Shown piece after piece: positions 26,400 to 34,486 of a stretch of DNA of 64,000 bases. The notes under the pieces were generated by a model that did no database searches, was not told the origin of the DNA, and worked only from the letters and a program-made list of their open reading frames with translations. The stretch's first letter is position 1. The number at the start of each line of letters is the position of its first letter. The translations under genes and the position numbers were made by a program. The stretch lies in the NCBI RefSeq assembly GCF_003860565.1, contig NZ_CP034157.1, positions 2,542,001 to 2,606,000 on the forward strand, in the 5' to 3' direction. The DNA comes from Cloacibacterium normanense. Its GTDB lineage: Bacteria > Bacteroidota > Bacteroidia > Flavobacteriales > Weeksellaceae.

Positions 26400-27245
26400 T
26401 TAAAACTTAAAAATATCTTTTGCTCTATTCCAAGCTGCTTCAAAATTAAGAAGATTCAGTTTGTGGTTTATTTTTTCAGATGCCATAAAATTTATGACTT
26501 GTTCCGTTGGCATATTTCCTACTAAATCATCTTTTGCATAAGGACAACCGCCAATTCCTTTAATCGCAGAGTCAAATCTTCTGCAACCTTGATCATAAGC
26601 CGCTTTCAGTTTTACGTAAGAATCTTCGTATTTATTATGAAAATGTGCTCCGAAATGAATATCAGGAAACTGCGCAGGAATTTTTTCAAACAATTGCGAA
26701 ATTCGCTCTACGTTACCAGTTCCTGTAGTGTCTGAAAGCAAAATGTTTTTGATGCCAATTTCCGCAAATCTTTTAGCCCAAAATTCTACATCTTGCCATT
26801 TCCAGATTTCGCCATAAGGATTTCCGAAAGCCATAGAAAAATAAAGGTTCAATTCTCTGTTTTCGGATTGTACTAACTCCCAAATTTTAACAATTTCTTC
26901 ATACGCTTCTTCTTGGTTTTTATTGGTGTTTCTGTACTGAAACGTTTCAGAAATAGAAAAAGGAAAGCCTAAAATATCTATATTTTCATGCTTCAAGGCT
27001 CGTTCTGCTCCAGAAAGATTGGCAACGATGACAGAAATTTTGGTGTTATTTTTTTTCTGAATTTCGGGGATTACGTCTTTAGTATCTGCCATTTGAGGAA
27101 TGGCTTTTGGCGACACGAAACTTCCACAATCGAGTACATCAAAGCCTACTTCCATCAATGCATTAATGTAATCAATCTTTTTTTGAGTGGGAATAAATTC
27201 TCCCCAACCTTGCATGGCGTCTCGTGGACATTCAGTTAAAAACAT
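26400..27245 (-). CDS. Hydroxymethylglutaryl-CoA lyase-like enzyme
   Basis: A 281-residue TIM-barrel lyase of the HMGL family, splitting HMG-CoA to acetoacetate and acetyl-CoA in leucine catabolism. Signatures: TECPRDAMQGW at the N-terminus, VLDCGSFVSPKAIPQM, LLSDTTGTGNV, the metal ligands in AHFHNKYED, and the family-specific GIGGCPYAKDDLVGNMPTE containing the reactive Cys. No other leucine-degradation gene is adjacent. Relatives acting on other acyl-CoAs share the fold, so the exact substrate is inferred. Confidence 0.87.
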   Translation of the reverse strand: MFLTECPRDAMQGWGEFIPTQKKIDYINALMEVGFDVLDCGSFVSPKAIPQMADTKDVIPEIQKKNNTKISVIVANLSGAERALKHENIDILGFPFSISETFQYRNTNKNQEEAYEEIVKIWELVQSENRELNLYFSMAFGNPYGEIWKWQDVEFWAKRFAEIGIKNILLSDTTGTGNVERISQLFEKIPAQFPDIHFGAHFHNKYEDSYVKLKAAYDQGCRRFDSAIKGIGGCPYAKDDLVGNMPTEQVINFMASEKINHKLNLLNFEAAWNRAKDIFKF

Positions 27246-27348
27246 TTCTAATTTTTAGATTTTATTTCTTGCCTAAAAATACGATTTTTTTGACCAAAAG
27301 AAAATGGAAAGTCAATTTTATGAAAACCCTTGATTCTGTGTGCCAAAC

Positions 27349-27463
27349 TGCGCCCCAGATTGAGCGGCATGTTTGAGCTCTTTTTTCTAAAAATTTTGAA
27401 AAGATGGCTAAGAGGATGAATTTTTAGAAAAAAAGCGAGTAGCGAAAGCTGGAATTTGGCGCC
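27349..27463. repeat. GCGCCCC...GGCGCC-bounded hairpin repeat, copy 1
   Basis: Begins TGCGCCCC (27349-27356) and ends TTTGGCGCC. The core is a 16-base perfect stem: CTTTTTTCTAAAAATT (27380-27395) with its complement from 27419. Flanking text TTGAGCGGCAT / AGCGAGTAGCGAAAGC. A diverged copy in the opposite orientation is at 31465-31565. Confidence 0.7.
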
Positions 27464-27519
27464 AAATATTTTTTAAGAAACATCCATCATCTAACATCTA
27501 TCATCCCGTCAAAAATCTG

Positions 27520-27527
27520 TAAATTTG
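27520..27527 (+). promoter_or_regulatory. -7 promoter box of pepT
   Basis: TAAATTTG fits TAnnTTTG, 20 bases before the ATG. No clear -33 element. Confidence 0.5.
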
Positions 27528-27546
27528 TGAGAAATAAAATTAAGAA

Positions 27547-28797
27547 ATGCAGACAATAGAATTCAATCACGAATGGAAAATGCGTCTTCTGAACCGTTTT
27601 CTGACTTATGTTAAAATATATTCCACCAGTGATGCTGAAAGCGAAACTACGCCTTCTTCTCCACAGCAATGGGACATTGCGAAATACATCTTCCAAGAAT
27701 TGCAAGATTTAGGACTTTCTGATGTTTCTATGGACGAAAATGGTTACATCATGGCGTATGTTCCTTCTAATATTTCTGAAAATGAGCCAACAGTGGGTTT
27801 TATTGCACATTATGATACTTCACCAGATTTTAACGGGAAAGATGTAAATCCACAAATTTGGGAAGATTACAACGGTGGAGATTTGTTGCTCAACCAAGAA
27901 ACGGGTTTCACGCTTTCTTCTGAAAAATTCCCAAGTCTGAAAAAATATGTTGGAAAAACATTGATTACTACAGACGGAACTTCACTTCTTGGAGCTGATG
28001 ACAAAGCGGGAGTTGCAGAAATTGTAACCGCTGCAGAATATCTTTTGGCGCATCCAGAAATAAAACACGGAAGAATTGCGATAGGTTTCACACCAGATGA
28101 AGAAATCGGAAGAGGTGCACACAAATTTGATGTAGCGAAATTCGGGGCAGAATATGCGTATACATTGGACGGAAGTGAAGTGGGAGAACTAGAATTCGAG
28201 AATTTCAATGCAGCAGGAGCAGTGGTGAAAATCAATGGACTTTCTGTACATCCAGGTTATGCTTTTGGTCAAATGAAAAATGCAGGACTTCTTGCAGTGG
28301 AATTTGCACAGATGTTACCTGCTAATGAAACACCATCTACAACAAAAGGTTTTGAAGGTTTTTATCATTTAATGGAAATTAAAGGTGATGTTTCCGAAGC
28401 GAAATTACAATACATTATCAGAGACCACGATGCTGAAAAATTTGAAAACAGAAAGAAATTCATCACCGAAAAAGTAGCAGAATTTAATGCAAAACACGGT
28501 GAAAATACTGCCGAAATTGAAATTAAAGAGCAGTACAGAAATATGAAACAGCAATTTGAAGGCAAAATGCACATTGTAGAAATTGCAGAACAAGCGATGA
28601 AAGACGCTAACATAGAACCGAAAATTAAAGCAATTAGAGGTGGAACTGATGGTGCGCAATTGTCTTACATGGGATTGCCTTGTCCAAATATTTTTGCAGG
28701 TGGAGAAAATTTCCACGGGCCGTATGAATATGTGGCGCTAGAGTCTATGGAAAAAGCTGTGAAAGTAATTGTGAATATCGCGAAAGCGAGGAAATAA
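27547..28797 (+). CDS. pepT: Peptidase T (tripeptide aminopeptidase)
   Basis: A 416-residue cytoplasmic M20-family di-zinc aminopeptidase that releases the N-terminal residue of tripeptides. Metal-binding and catalytic stretches: GFIAHYDTSPDF (His, Asp), LLGADDKAGVAEIV (bridging Asp), IGFTPDEEIGRGA (catalytic Glu pair), and AYTLDGSEVGELEFENF, specific for PepT. The C-terminal ligand lies in IFAGGENFHGPYEYV. Normal length. A 33-base palindrome follows eight bases after the stop. Confidence 0.95.
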   Translation: MQTIEFNHEWKMRLLNRFLTYVKIYSTSDAESETTPSSPQQWDIAKYIFQELQDLGLSDVSMDENGYIMAYVPSNISENEPTVGFIAHYDTSPDFNGKDVNPQIWEDYNGGDLLLNQETGFTLSSEKFPSLKKYVGKTLITTDGTSLLGADDKAGVAEIVTAAEYLLAHPEIKHGRIAIGFTPDEEIGRGAHKFDVAKFGAEYAYTLDGSEVGELEFENFNAAGAVVKINGLSVHPGYAFGQMKNAGLLAVEFAQMLPANETPSTTKGFEGFYHLMEIKGDVSEAKLQYIIRDHDAEKFENRKKFITEKVAEFNAKHGENTAEIEIKEQYRNMKQQFEGKMHIVEIAEQAMKDANIEPKIKAIRGGTDGAQLSYMGLPCPNIFAGGENFHGPYEYVALESMEKAVKVIVNIAKARK

Positions 28798-28805
28798 ATA
28801 ATCAC

Positions 28806-28838
28806 AATCCTTCAAGGATTCTAAATCCTTGAAGGATT
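28806..28838. repeat. 33-base palindrome directly behind pepT
   Basis: Perfect inverted repeat, arms AATCCTTCAAGGATT and its complement around CTA. Same length, same terminal AATCCTT/AAGGATT and the same position behind a stop codon as the element at 8432-8464. Confidence 0.85.
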
Positions 28839-28900
28839 AAAATTTAAAACTCTGTTAATCACTAATTAACACTTCTAGCCTAATTTTACAAAAACTATTT

Positions 28901-29752
28901 ATGGCAAAACAAAAACGCGAAGTAGAAGTAGTTGTTTTATCAGACATTCATTTGGGAACGTATGGTTGTCATGCCAAAGAATTGGTGGCGTATCTCAAAA
29001 GTGTTTCTCCGAAAGTGTTGATTCTCAATGGTGATGTAATTGACGGTTGGGCTTTTTCTAAAAGATATTTTCCCAATTCTCATATGTCGGTTTTGAGTGA
29101 ATTTTTCAAAATGATGAAAAAAGGAACTCAGGTAATTTACATTACAGGAAATCACGACGAATTTTTAAGAAAATATACCGATTTATCAATGGGAAATTTA
29201 TTCCTTACCGATAAATATTTACTAGAAATTGAAGGAAAAAAACATTGGATTTTTCACGGAGACGTTTTTGACCATACTACTTCTGGCGGAGCTAAATTCA
29301 TTGCCAAATTAGGAGGAATGGGTTATGATTGGCTGATTTTGGTGAATAGAGCTATTAATTGGATTTTAGAAAAATTTGGGAAAGGAAAAGTTTCGCTTTC
29401 TAAAAAAGTAAAAAATTCGGTGAAAAAAGCGGTGAAATTTATTGGAGATTTTGAAAAAAAAGCCACTGAAATTGCCATCAACAATCATTATGATTATGTG
29501 ATTTGCGGACATATTCATCAACCTGCTGATAAAATTTGGACAACGGAAAAAGGAAGTGTTCATTACCTGAATTCAGGCGATTGGATTGAAAATCTCTCTT
29601 GGTTAGAATACAATCATGGAGAATGGAGTTTAAAATTCTTTAACGAAAAAGATTTTGAAAAGCCTATTATTGAGAAAAATGATATTTCAGTCAATATGGA
29701 AGAACTGATTCACCCGAAAGTTTTTGCAGAATTTGCAACTCAAAAAGTTTAA
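28901..29752 (+). CDS. LpxH-like metallophosphoesterase
   Basis: A 283-residue calcineurin-type phosphoesterase of the UDP-2,3-diacylglucosamine hydrolase group (lipid A synthesis). Metal ligands in order: VVLSDIHLGT, ILNGDVIDGW, ITGNHDEFL, IFHGDVFDH and ICGHIHQPA. Relatives in Bacteroidota are annotated as LpxH-like, but some may act on other nucleotides. There is no membrane segment; it is probably peripheral on the inner membrane. Confidence 0.85.
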   Translation: MAKQKREVEVVVLSDIHLGTYGCHAKELVAYLKSVSPKVLILNGDVIDGWAFSKRYFPNSHMSVLSEFFKMMKKGTQVIYITGNHDEFLRKYTDLSMGNLFLTDKYLLEIEGKKHWIFHGDVFDHTTSGGAKFIAKLGGMGYDWLILVNRAINWILEKFGKGKVSLSKKVKNSVKKAVKFIGDFEKKATEIAINNHYDYVICGHIHQPADKIWTTEKGSVHYLNSGDWIENLSWLEYNHGEWSLKFFNEKDFEKPIIEKNDISVNMEELIHPKVFAEFATQKV

Positions 29753-29758
29753 ATTAAT

Positions 29759-29826
29759 TCTCGCAGATTTAGCAAATCTAGCAGATGATTATTTGATAAT
29801 CTGCTTAATCCGTAAAATCTGCGAGA
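29759..29826. repeat. TCTGCGAGA-ended inverted repeat
   Basis: 12-base perfect outer arms TCTCGCAGATTT (29759-29770) and AAATCTGCGAGA (29815-29826) enclose an inner stem AGCAGAT / ATCTGCT. It lies between convergent genes and can act as a terminator for both. Confidence 0.75.
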
Positions 29827-29842
29827 GATTTTCCTTAGAAAT

Positions 29843-30895
29843 TTATTTCTTCAAAAAAGCATCCCAACCTTGTGCGGTAATTTGCGCCAGTTCATTGCTT
29901 CCTCGTAAAACCATAAAATTACCCTGTTCCAAATCTACAGCGTGACCAATTACAGTAAAATCTGGATGATTTCTTAGTTTTTCGTAATCATTTGGAGAAA
30001 TGGTGAACAACAATTCATAATCTTCTCCACCGCTTAAAGCACACATTGCAGGATTCAGGTTAAATTCATCTGCTGTAGTAATCGTAAGTGTATCCAAAGG
30101 AATTTTTTCTTCATACAATCTGAAACCCACTTTACTTTGGTCAGAAAGATGCAGTATTTCCGAAGCTAAACCATCAGAAACATCAATCATAGAAGTCGGT
30201 TTTATGTCGAGTTCTTCTAACGTTTTCTTGATGTCAGTTCTTGCTTCAGGTTTTAACTGACGTTCCAAAATGTAATCGTAGCCTTCCATTTCGGGTTGCA
30301 TATTCGGATTGGCGAGATAAACAGAATGTTCTCTTTCCAAAATTTGTAAACCCATATAAGCGCCACCTAAATCTCCAGTAACTACTAATAAATCATTGGT
30401 TTTAGCACCATTTCTGGTAACTAAATTTTCAGAATTTTCTAATCCAATTGCAGTAATCGTAATTACCAAACCAGAGGTAGAACTGGTAGTATCTCCACCC
30501 ACCAAATCTACATTGTATTTTTCGCAAGCTCTGTAAATTCCATCGTAAATTTCATCAAGAGCTTCCACGGGAAATCTGTTAGAAACCGCCATAGAAACCA
30601 AAATCTGTGTAGGAACAGCGTTCATTGCGGCAATATCGCTCAAGTTCACCACTACTGCTTTGTATCCTAAATGTTTCAATGGAACATAGCCCAAATTAAA
30701 ATGTACTCCTTCTGCTAAAACATCAGACGTAATCACTACCTTTTTCCCTTCAGGATTGATGATTGCAGCATCATCACCAATAGAACGTTCAGTGGAAGAA
30801 TTTTTAATCGAAAAATTTTCGGTAAGGTGTTTAATCAATCCAAATTCTCCTAATTCAGAAATGGGCGTTAATTGAGGTTTTTTATCTTCTAACAT
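29843..30895 (-). CDS. thiL: Thiamine-phosphate kinase
   Basis: Phosphorylates thiamine monophosphate to the diphosphate cofactor. The 350 residues match ThiL: SIGDDAAIINPEG near residue 45, the PurM-type Mg/ATP sites LVGGDTTSS and TGDLGGAYMG, SMIDVSDGLASEI, and ALSGGEDYELLFTI. It is slightly longer than many homologues. It ends 16 bases from the repeat at 29759-29826. The upstream thioesterase gene is on the same strand, 51 bases away. Confidence 0.95.
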   Translation of the reverse strand: MLEDKKPQLTPISELGEFGLIKHLTENFSIKNSSTERSIGDDAAIINPEGKKVVITSDVLAEGVHFNLGYVPLKHLGYKAVVVNLSDIAAMNAVPTQILVSMAVSNRFPVEALDEIYDGIYRACEKYNVDLVGGDTTSSTSGLVITITAIGLENSENLVTRNGAKTNDLLVVTGDLGGAYMGLQILEREHSVYLANPNMQPEMEGYDYILERQLKPEARTDIKKTLEELDIKPTSMIDVSDGLASEILHLSDQSKVGFRLYEEKIPLDTLTITTADEFNLNPAMCALSGGEDYELLFTISPNDYEKLRNHPDFTVIGHAVDLEQGNFMVLRGSNELAQITAQGWDAFLKK

Positions 30896-30946
30896 AATTG
30901 TAAAGCGTAAAATGAGCCAAAAATTTTGACTCTAAATTTTTAAAAT

Positions 30947-31447
30947 TTAACGATTTAAATCCATTAAACTTGCATCTATATTTTCCGGACGGAAAGGCAA
31001 TGCTTTAATGTCTTCTCTTGATAATAATTTGGTGTTTTCTGTCTTAAAATCATTCATCACTACCAAAATATCATCTGGTGGAGTCGTGGTTTTTCTCAGC
31101 ATCATATCAATCCAAACTCCCGTTGCTTCGGCAGTTGCACAGTGAGTTCCGTCTGGTAAATAGAACTTGTGTGTAAATTGGTAAATACTTGCGTCTTCAG
31201 AACTTCCAGAAATTTCTAGCGAAACAATCACTTCTTGGTCAGCGTAAACCTCTTTGAAAAAAGAATATCTTTCATGCAAAATCACAGGGCCAATTCCCCA
31301 TCTGTTGAGTTGTGCCACTCCCATTTTATGCTTCGTCATAAAAGCCATTCTCGTTTGCGCACAATATTGCACATAAGAAGAGTTGGCTAAATGTCTGTTG
31401 GCATCTATATCGCTCCAGCGAACTTCGTGTTTATGGTAGTAAATCAT
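30947..31447 (-). CDS. Acyl-CoA thioesterase, 4HBT hotdog fold
   Basis: A 166-residue hotdog-fold thioesterase; the active motif VRWSDIDANRHLANSSYVQY carries the Asp that is catalytic in 4HBT-type enzymes. It hydrolyses some acyl-CoA, with substrate unknown. There is no signal peptide. It may be co-transcribed with thiL. Confidence 0.87.
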   Translation of the reverse strand: MIYYHKHEVRWSDIDANRHLANSSYVQYCAQTRMAFMTKHKMGVAQLNRWGIGPVILHERYSFFKEVYADQEVIVSLEISGSSEDASIYQFTHKFYLPDGTHCATAEATGVWIDMMLRKTTTPPDDILVVMNDFKTENTKLLSREDIKALPFRPENIDASLMDLNR

Positions 31448-31464
31448 AAATTTTTATTTTTTAT

Positions 31465-31565
31465 GGCGCCAAATTCCTCGTTCCGTTCCCGCTTCCCGAA
31501 AAAAATATTTTTTACATTCTTTAAAAAATATTTTCTCGGGAGAGCTCCACTCAACTCGGGGCGCA
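31465..31565. repeat. GGCGCC...GGGGCGC hairpin repeat, copy 2 (inverted)
   Basis: Runs from GGCGCC (31465-31470) to GGGGCGCA (31558-31565). Inner arms pair CCCGAAAAAAATATTTTTTA with a TAAAAAATATTTTCTCGGG-type partner. Read on the minus strand it follows the same order of motifs as copy 1 at 27349-27463. Confidence 0.65.
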
Positions 31566-31633
31566 ATTCCGTTATAAAATCATATTTTTTTCAAGCCTCA
31601 AAAATACGCAATAATCATGGTTTTAAAAAATCG

Positions 31634-31641
31634 TATTTTTG
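31634..31641 (+). promoter_or_regulatory. Candidate -7 box for the HI0933-type gene
   Basis: TATTTTTG, about 190 bases before the ATG; would give a long leader. No good upstream element. Confidence 0.4.
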
Positions 31642-31665
31642 CAGAAAATTATTATAACGACCTAT

Positions 31666-31820
31666 GAATTCGGAGGCGTATAAAATTTGAGATAAAATTC
31701 GTTGAAAAATTCCTGCTGTTTGAGCAAAGCGAGTTTCAGGGATTTTAGAATTTTGTAGCAAATTTTAGCCGAGAATTCAAGTCTTGAACTTTTGGTTCTT
31801 TTGTTTCAAGACAAAAGAAC
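31666..31820 (+). promoter_or_regulatory. Structured leader ahead of the HI0933-type gene
   Basis: A 113-base imperfect inverted repeat bounded by GAATTC (31666-31671 and 31773-31778) is followed by two hairpins that cannot form together. GTCTTGAA (31781-31788) pairs with TTCAAGAC (31805-31812). GTTCTTTTGT (31795-31804) pairs with ACAAAAGAAC (31811-31820), ten perfect pairs with a six-base loop, ending nine bases before the ATG. Confidence 0.5.
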
Positions 31821-31829
31821 ATATAAAAA

Positions 31830-33035
31830 ATGAAAAAGAAAATTACCATTATTGGAGGAGGAGCAGCTGGATTTTTCTGTGCTGCAAACCTCGACGAAAA
31901 TAAATTCAACGTAACGATTTTAGAACAAAACAACGAAACACTGCAAAAAGTAAAAATTTCTGGTGGAGGAAGATGCAATGTTTCTCACGCTTGTTTTGAT
32001 CCTAGAGAATTGGTGAAATTTTACCCGAGAGGAAATAAAGAATTATTAAGCGTTTTTCACAAATTTCAACCAGGAGATACGATGGATTGGTTTGCTCAAC
32101 GAAATGTTTCGTTGAAAATAGAAGGTGATAATAGAATTTTCCCAGAAAGTAATTCCTCTCAAACCATTATGGATTGTTTCTTGAAAGAAGTTCAGGCTAA
32201 AAATTTTGAAATCAAAACACAATCGGTCGTTTTAGAAATTCAGAGATTAGAAGAAGGGTATAAAATCATCACCAAAGAAGGAGAAATCCTCACCAATTAT
32301 GTGATTTATACCACAGGAAGTTCGCCGAAATCTTTGAAAATGATTGAAAATTTAGGGCATAAAATTGTTTCGCCAGTTCCGTCATTATTTACTTTTAATA
32401 TCAAAAATGATGTGCTGAATGATTTAATGGGAACGAGTTTTCCTCATGCAGAAGTTTCTATTCCAAAATTAAAAATGGAAGAATCTGGGCCTCTTCTCAT
32501 TACACATTGGGGACTTTCTGGCCCTGCAATTTTAAAACTTTCTGCGTGGAAAGCGAGAGAACTTTCCGATTTGAAATACAATTTTGAAATTAAAGTCAAT
32601 TTCATAGGCATAGACAAAGAACAAGCGGAAGAAGTTTTCAAAAATTACAGAGAAGAAAACCCTAAAAAAACTATCGGAAATTCTAAAATTTTTGAGATTA
32701 CGAATCGTTTTTGGCACAGAATTCTTTGGTTGTCTAAGATAGATTTGGAGAAAAATATTTCGCACATCACCAAGCAAGAACTCCAAAAAATTCTAGAAAA
32801 TCTTTGCGAAAACACAATGCAAGTCAAGGGGAAATCTACCTTTAAAGATGAATTTGTAACTGCAGGTGGTGTAGATTTGAAGGAGATAAACTTCAAAACG
32901 ATGGAATCTAAAATTTTAGAAAATTTTTATATTGCAGGAGAAGTTCTGAATATTGACGCTGTAACTGGTGGTTTTAATTTCCAAGCTTGTTGGAGCGAAG
33001 CATGGCTGATTGCGCAGGATTTGAATGCTAAATAA
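31830..33035 (+). CDS. FAD-binding oxidoreductase, HI0933 (YhiN/BaiN) family
   Basis: A 401-residue flavoprotein of unknown reaction. The Rossmann motif is at the N-terminus (IIGGGAAGFFCAANL), then VKISGGGRCNVSHA, which typifies the family. Near the C-terminus are TAGGVDLKEINFKTMESK and IAGEVLNIDAVTGGFNFQ. Length is normal. Regulation may involve the long structured leader. There are no neighbours on the same strand. Confidence 0.9.
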   Translation: MKKKITIIGGGAAGFFCAANLDENKFNVTILEQNNETLQKVKISGGGRCNVSHACFDPRELVKFYPRGNKELLSVFHKFQPGDTMDWFAQRNVSLKIEGDNRIFPESNSSQTIMDCFLKEVQAKNFEIKTQSVVLEIQRLEEGYKIITKEGEILTNYVIYTTGSSPKSLKMIENLGHKIVSPVPSLFTFNIKNDVLNDLMGTSFPHAEVSIPKLKMEESGPLLITHWGLSGPAILKLSAWKARELSDLKYNFEIKVNFIGIDKEQAEEVFKNYREENPKKTIGNSKIFEITNRFWHRILWLSKIDLEKNISHITKQELQKILENLCENTMQVKGKSTFKDEFVTAGGVDLKEINFKTMESKILENFYIAGEVLNIDAVTGGFNFQACWSEAWLIAQDLNAK

Positions 33036-33044
33036 GAAGCATTT

Positions 33045-33118
33045 TTGTCATTCTGAACGAAATAAGAATCTATTTTGATAAGATTCTTCATTTCGCTACG
33101 ATGCATTCAGAATGACAA
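33045..33118. repeat. TTGTCATTCTGAA inverted repeat between convergent genes
   Basis: 13-base perfect arms TTGTCATTCTGAA (33045-33057) and TTCAGAATGACAA (33106-33118), inner pairing GAACGAAATAAGAATC with GATTCTTCATTTCG. A widely seen flavobacterial-type intergenic element, usable as a terminator in both directions. Confidence 0.75.
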
Positions 33119-33130
33119 CTGCATGAAATT

Positions 33131-34486
33131 CTAAAAACTCATTCCTTCGATTTTCAGTTCTACTTTTGCATAAGTATCAACTACCGTTGTAATATGTTCA
33201 TCAGAAATTAAGAATTCTGTAGGTTTAAAATCCATTACTTTTCCCGAAAGTTTAAATCCTTTTTGGTATTCTTTGTTGAAGCTTTCTTCAATAGATTTTT
33301 TTGATGCGTTTTCGAGGTCTAAAAACGGAATTCCGTAGTCTTGTTCAATCATTTTCACGATTTTTCCTTCAAAAAGTGAAGTAATCGCTTTGTGAAAAAT
33401 ATTTTTGGTTTTCAGTTTAAAATCAGATTTGGTGAATCCTATTTTATGTTTCTGGGCGTCATAAACGAGTTTTCCTTTGATATAAGAAATGCCATTTACT
33501 TTTCCTGAAGTTTGAATTTCGATGACTACATTTTCGTTTTCAGCATAGACTTTTATGTCTTCTACTTTAATTTTTGATTTCCCTTCGTTAAAAGGAAATT
33601 CTTTGCCTTGAAATTGTTTTTGGGCAATCGCTGTAGCTTCAGAAAAAGGAATATTCGTGGTGGTTTTGAGTAAAAATTCTTTGCCTAAATTTTGCGCTGG
33701 GGTAAAATAAGGAACCGCATTCACCAAAGGATTTTTCGAAGGTTTGGTTCCCACAAAAGTTTCCGAGAACAAATCAATGGAAACTGTAGTTTTCATCTTG
33801 TCAAGGTAAATTTCTAGTGGCGACATTTTTACGGTTTGAGGCGTAATTTTTAGCCAAGTGTTGTATTCATCAGAAATCTTCATTGGTTCAGAAAAATTAT
33901 TCCACACTTTGATAATATACGGTTGAAGATTCATTTTTTGTTGGATTTGCGCATCAATTACAGTGGTAAAATCTTTTTGTTGTTTCACCAGAATTTTTTC
34001 GATGACGCTGGCTAAAGGAAATTTTATTTTCCCAAAATCTAAGACCGGTTTTTCTCGCCACACAAAACCAGCGGTAGAAGTAGTGGTTTTCACTTGCCAA
34101 TTTTGTGAAAATTCTACGGATGAAATAAAATTCATCACCACTCTGAATTGGGTTTCTTGATAAGAATACAAACCGAGCGTTCCGATGCCTTTTTCTGCCC
34201 AGATTTTAAGCGGAACAGAAAATAGTAATCGGTTGTTGGTTAATGCTTTCATCGTGATTTCGCCATCTTTTTCTACTTTGGTTTTCAGTTGGTCATTGTC
34301 ATTATTTTCATAAGATTGGTCTTCGTAAAGTGTTCCTGTGATGGATTGATTCGTTAATCTTTGGATTTCTGAAATCGGCAAAGAAATCGGCACGGAAATG
34401 CTAGAAGGAATCTTAGGAAATTGATAAGTTCCAGTTTGTGAAAATCCAAAAATGGATAAAAATATGAATAGAAGTGATAGTCTCAT
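33131..34486 (-). CDS. DUF4403 family secreted protein
   Basis: A 451-residue exported protein with a signal peptide (LLFIFLSIFGFSQ). The body has two repeats of a lipid-binding-like alternating pattern, and the DUF4403 region includes PSSISVPISLPISEIQRLTN at the N-terminus. Function is unknown. It starts within the stop of the DUF2809 gene (ATGA overlap), so the two are coupled. Confidence 0.85.
   Translation of the reverse strand: MRLSLLFIFLSIFGFSQTGTYQFPKIPSSISVPISLPISEIQRLTNQSITGTLYEDQSYENNDNDQLKTKVEKDGEITMKALTNNRLLFSVPLKIWAEKGIGTLGLYSYQETQFRVVMNFISSVEFSQNWQVKTTTSTAGFVWREKPVLDFGKIKFPLASVIEKILVKQQKDFTTVIDAQIQQKMNLQPYIIKVWNNFSEPMKISDEYNTWLKITPQTVKMSPLEIYLDKMKTTVSIDLFSETFVGTKPSKNPLVNAVPYFTPAQNLGKEFLLKTTTNIPFSEATAIAQKQFQGKEFPFNEGKSKIKVEDIKVYAENENVVIEIQTSGKVNGISYIKGKLVYDAQKHKIGFTKSDFKLKTKNIFHKAITSLFEGKIVKMIEQDYGIPFLDLENASKKSIEESFNKEYQKGFKLSGKVMDFKPTEFLISDEHITTVVDTYAKVELKIEGMSF

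Larger units (their letters stand above)
27246..27546. other. 301-base divergent spacer holding a large hairpin repeat
   Basis: Separates the HMG-CoA-lyase-like gene (minus) from pepT (plus). About 115 bases of it are the repeat at 27349-27463. The pepT -7 box is at 27520-27527. I see no gene in it. Confidence 0.7.
31448..31829. other. 382-base divergent spacer with two large hairpin elements
   Basis: Between the thioesterase (minus) and the HI0933-type gene (plus). It holds a second GGCGCC/GCGCC repeat (31465-31565), a candidate -7 box TATTTTTG (31634-31641), and a structured leader of about 180 bases (31666-31820). The only reading frame in it, at 31666 region, is eight codons long (ATGAATTCG...TGA) and is not claimed as a gene. 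Confidence 0.65.

Noticed and set aside
29724-29945. 73-codon frame starting inside the end of the LpxH-like gene
   Set aside because: Made of the TCTGCGAG repeat and the antisense of thiL.
31391-31657. 88-codon frame over the thioesterase start and GGCGCC repeat
   Set aside because: Mostly repeat sequence and antisense of the thioesterase; composition is not protein-like.
31664-31690. Short ATG frame of eight codons (MNSEAYKI) in the leader of the HI0933-type gene
   Set aside because: Too short to call; kept only as a possible leader peptide in the spacer description.
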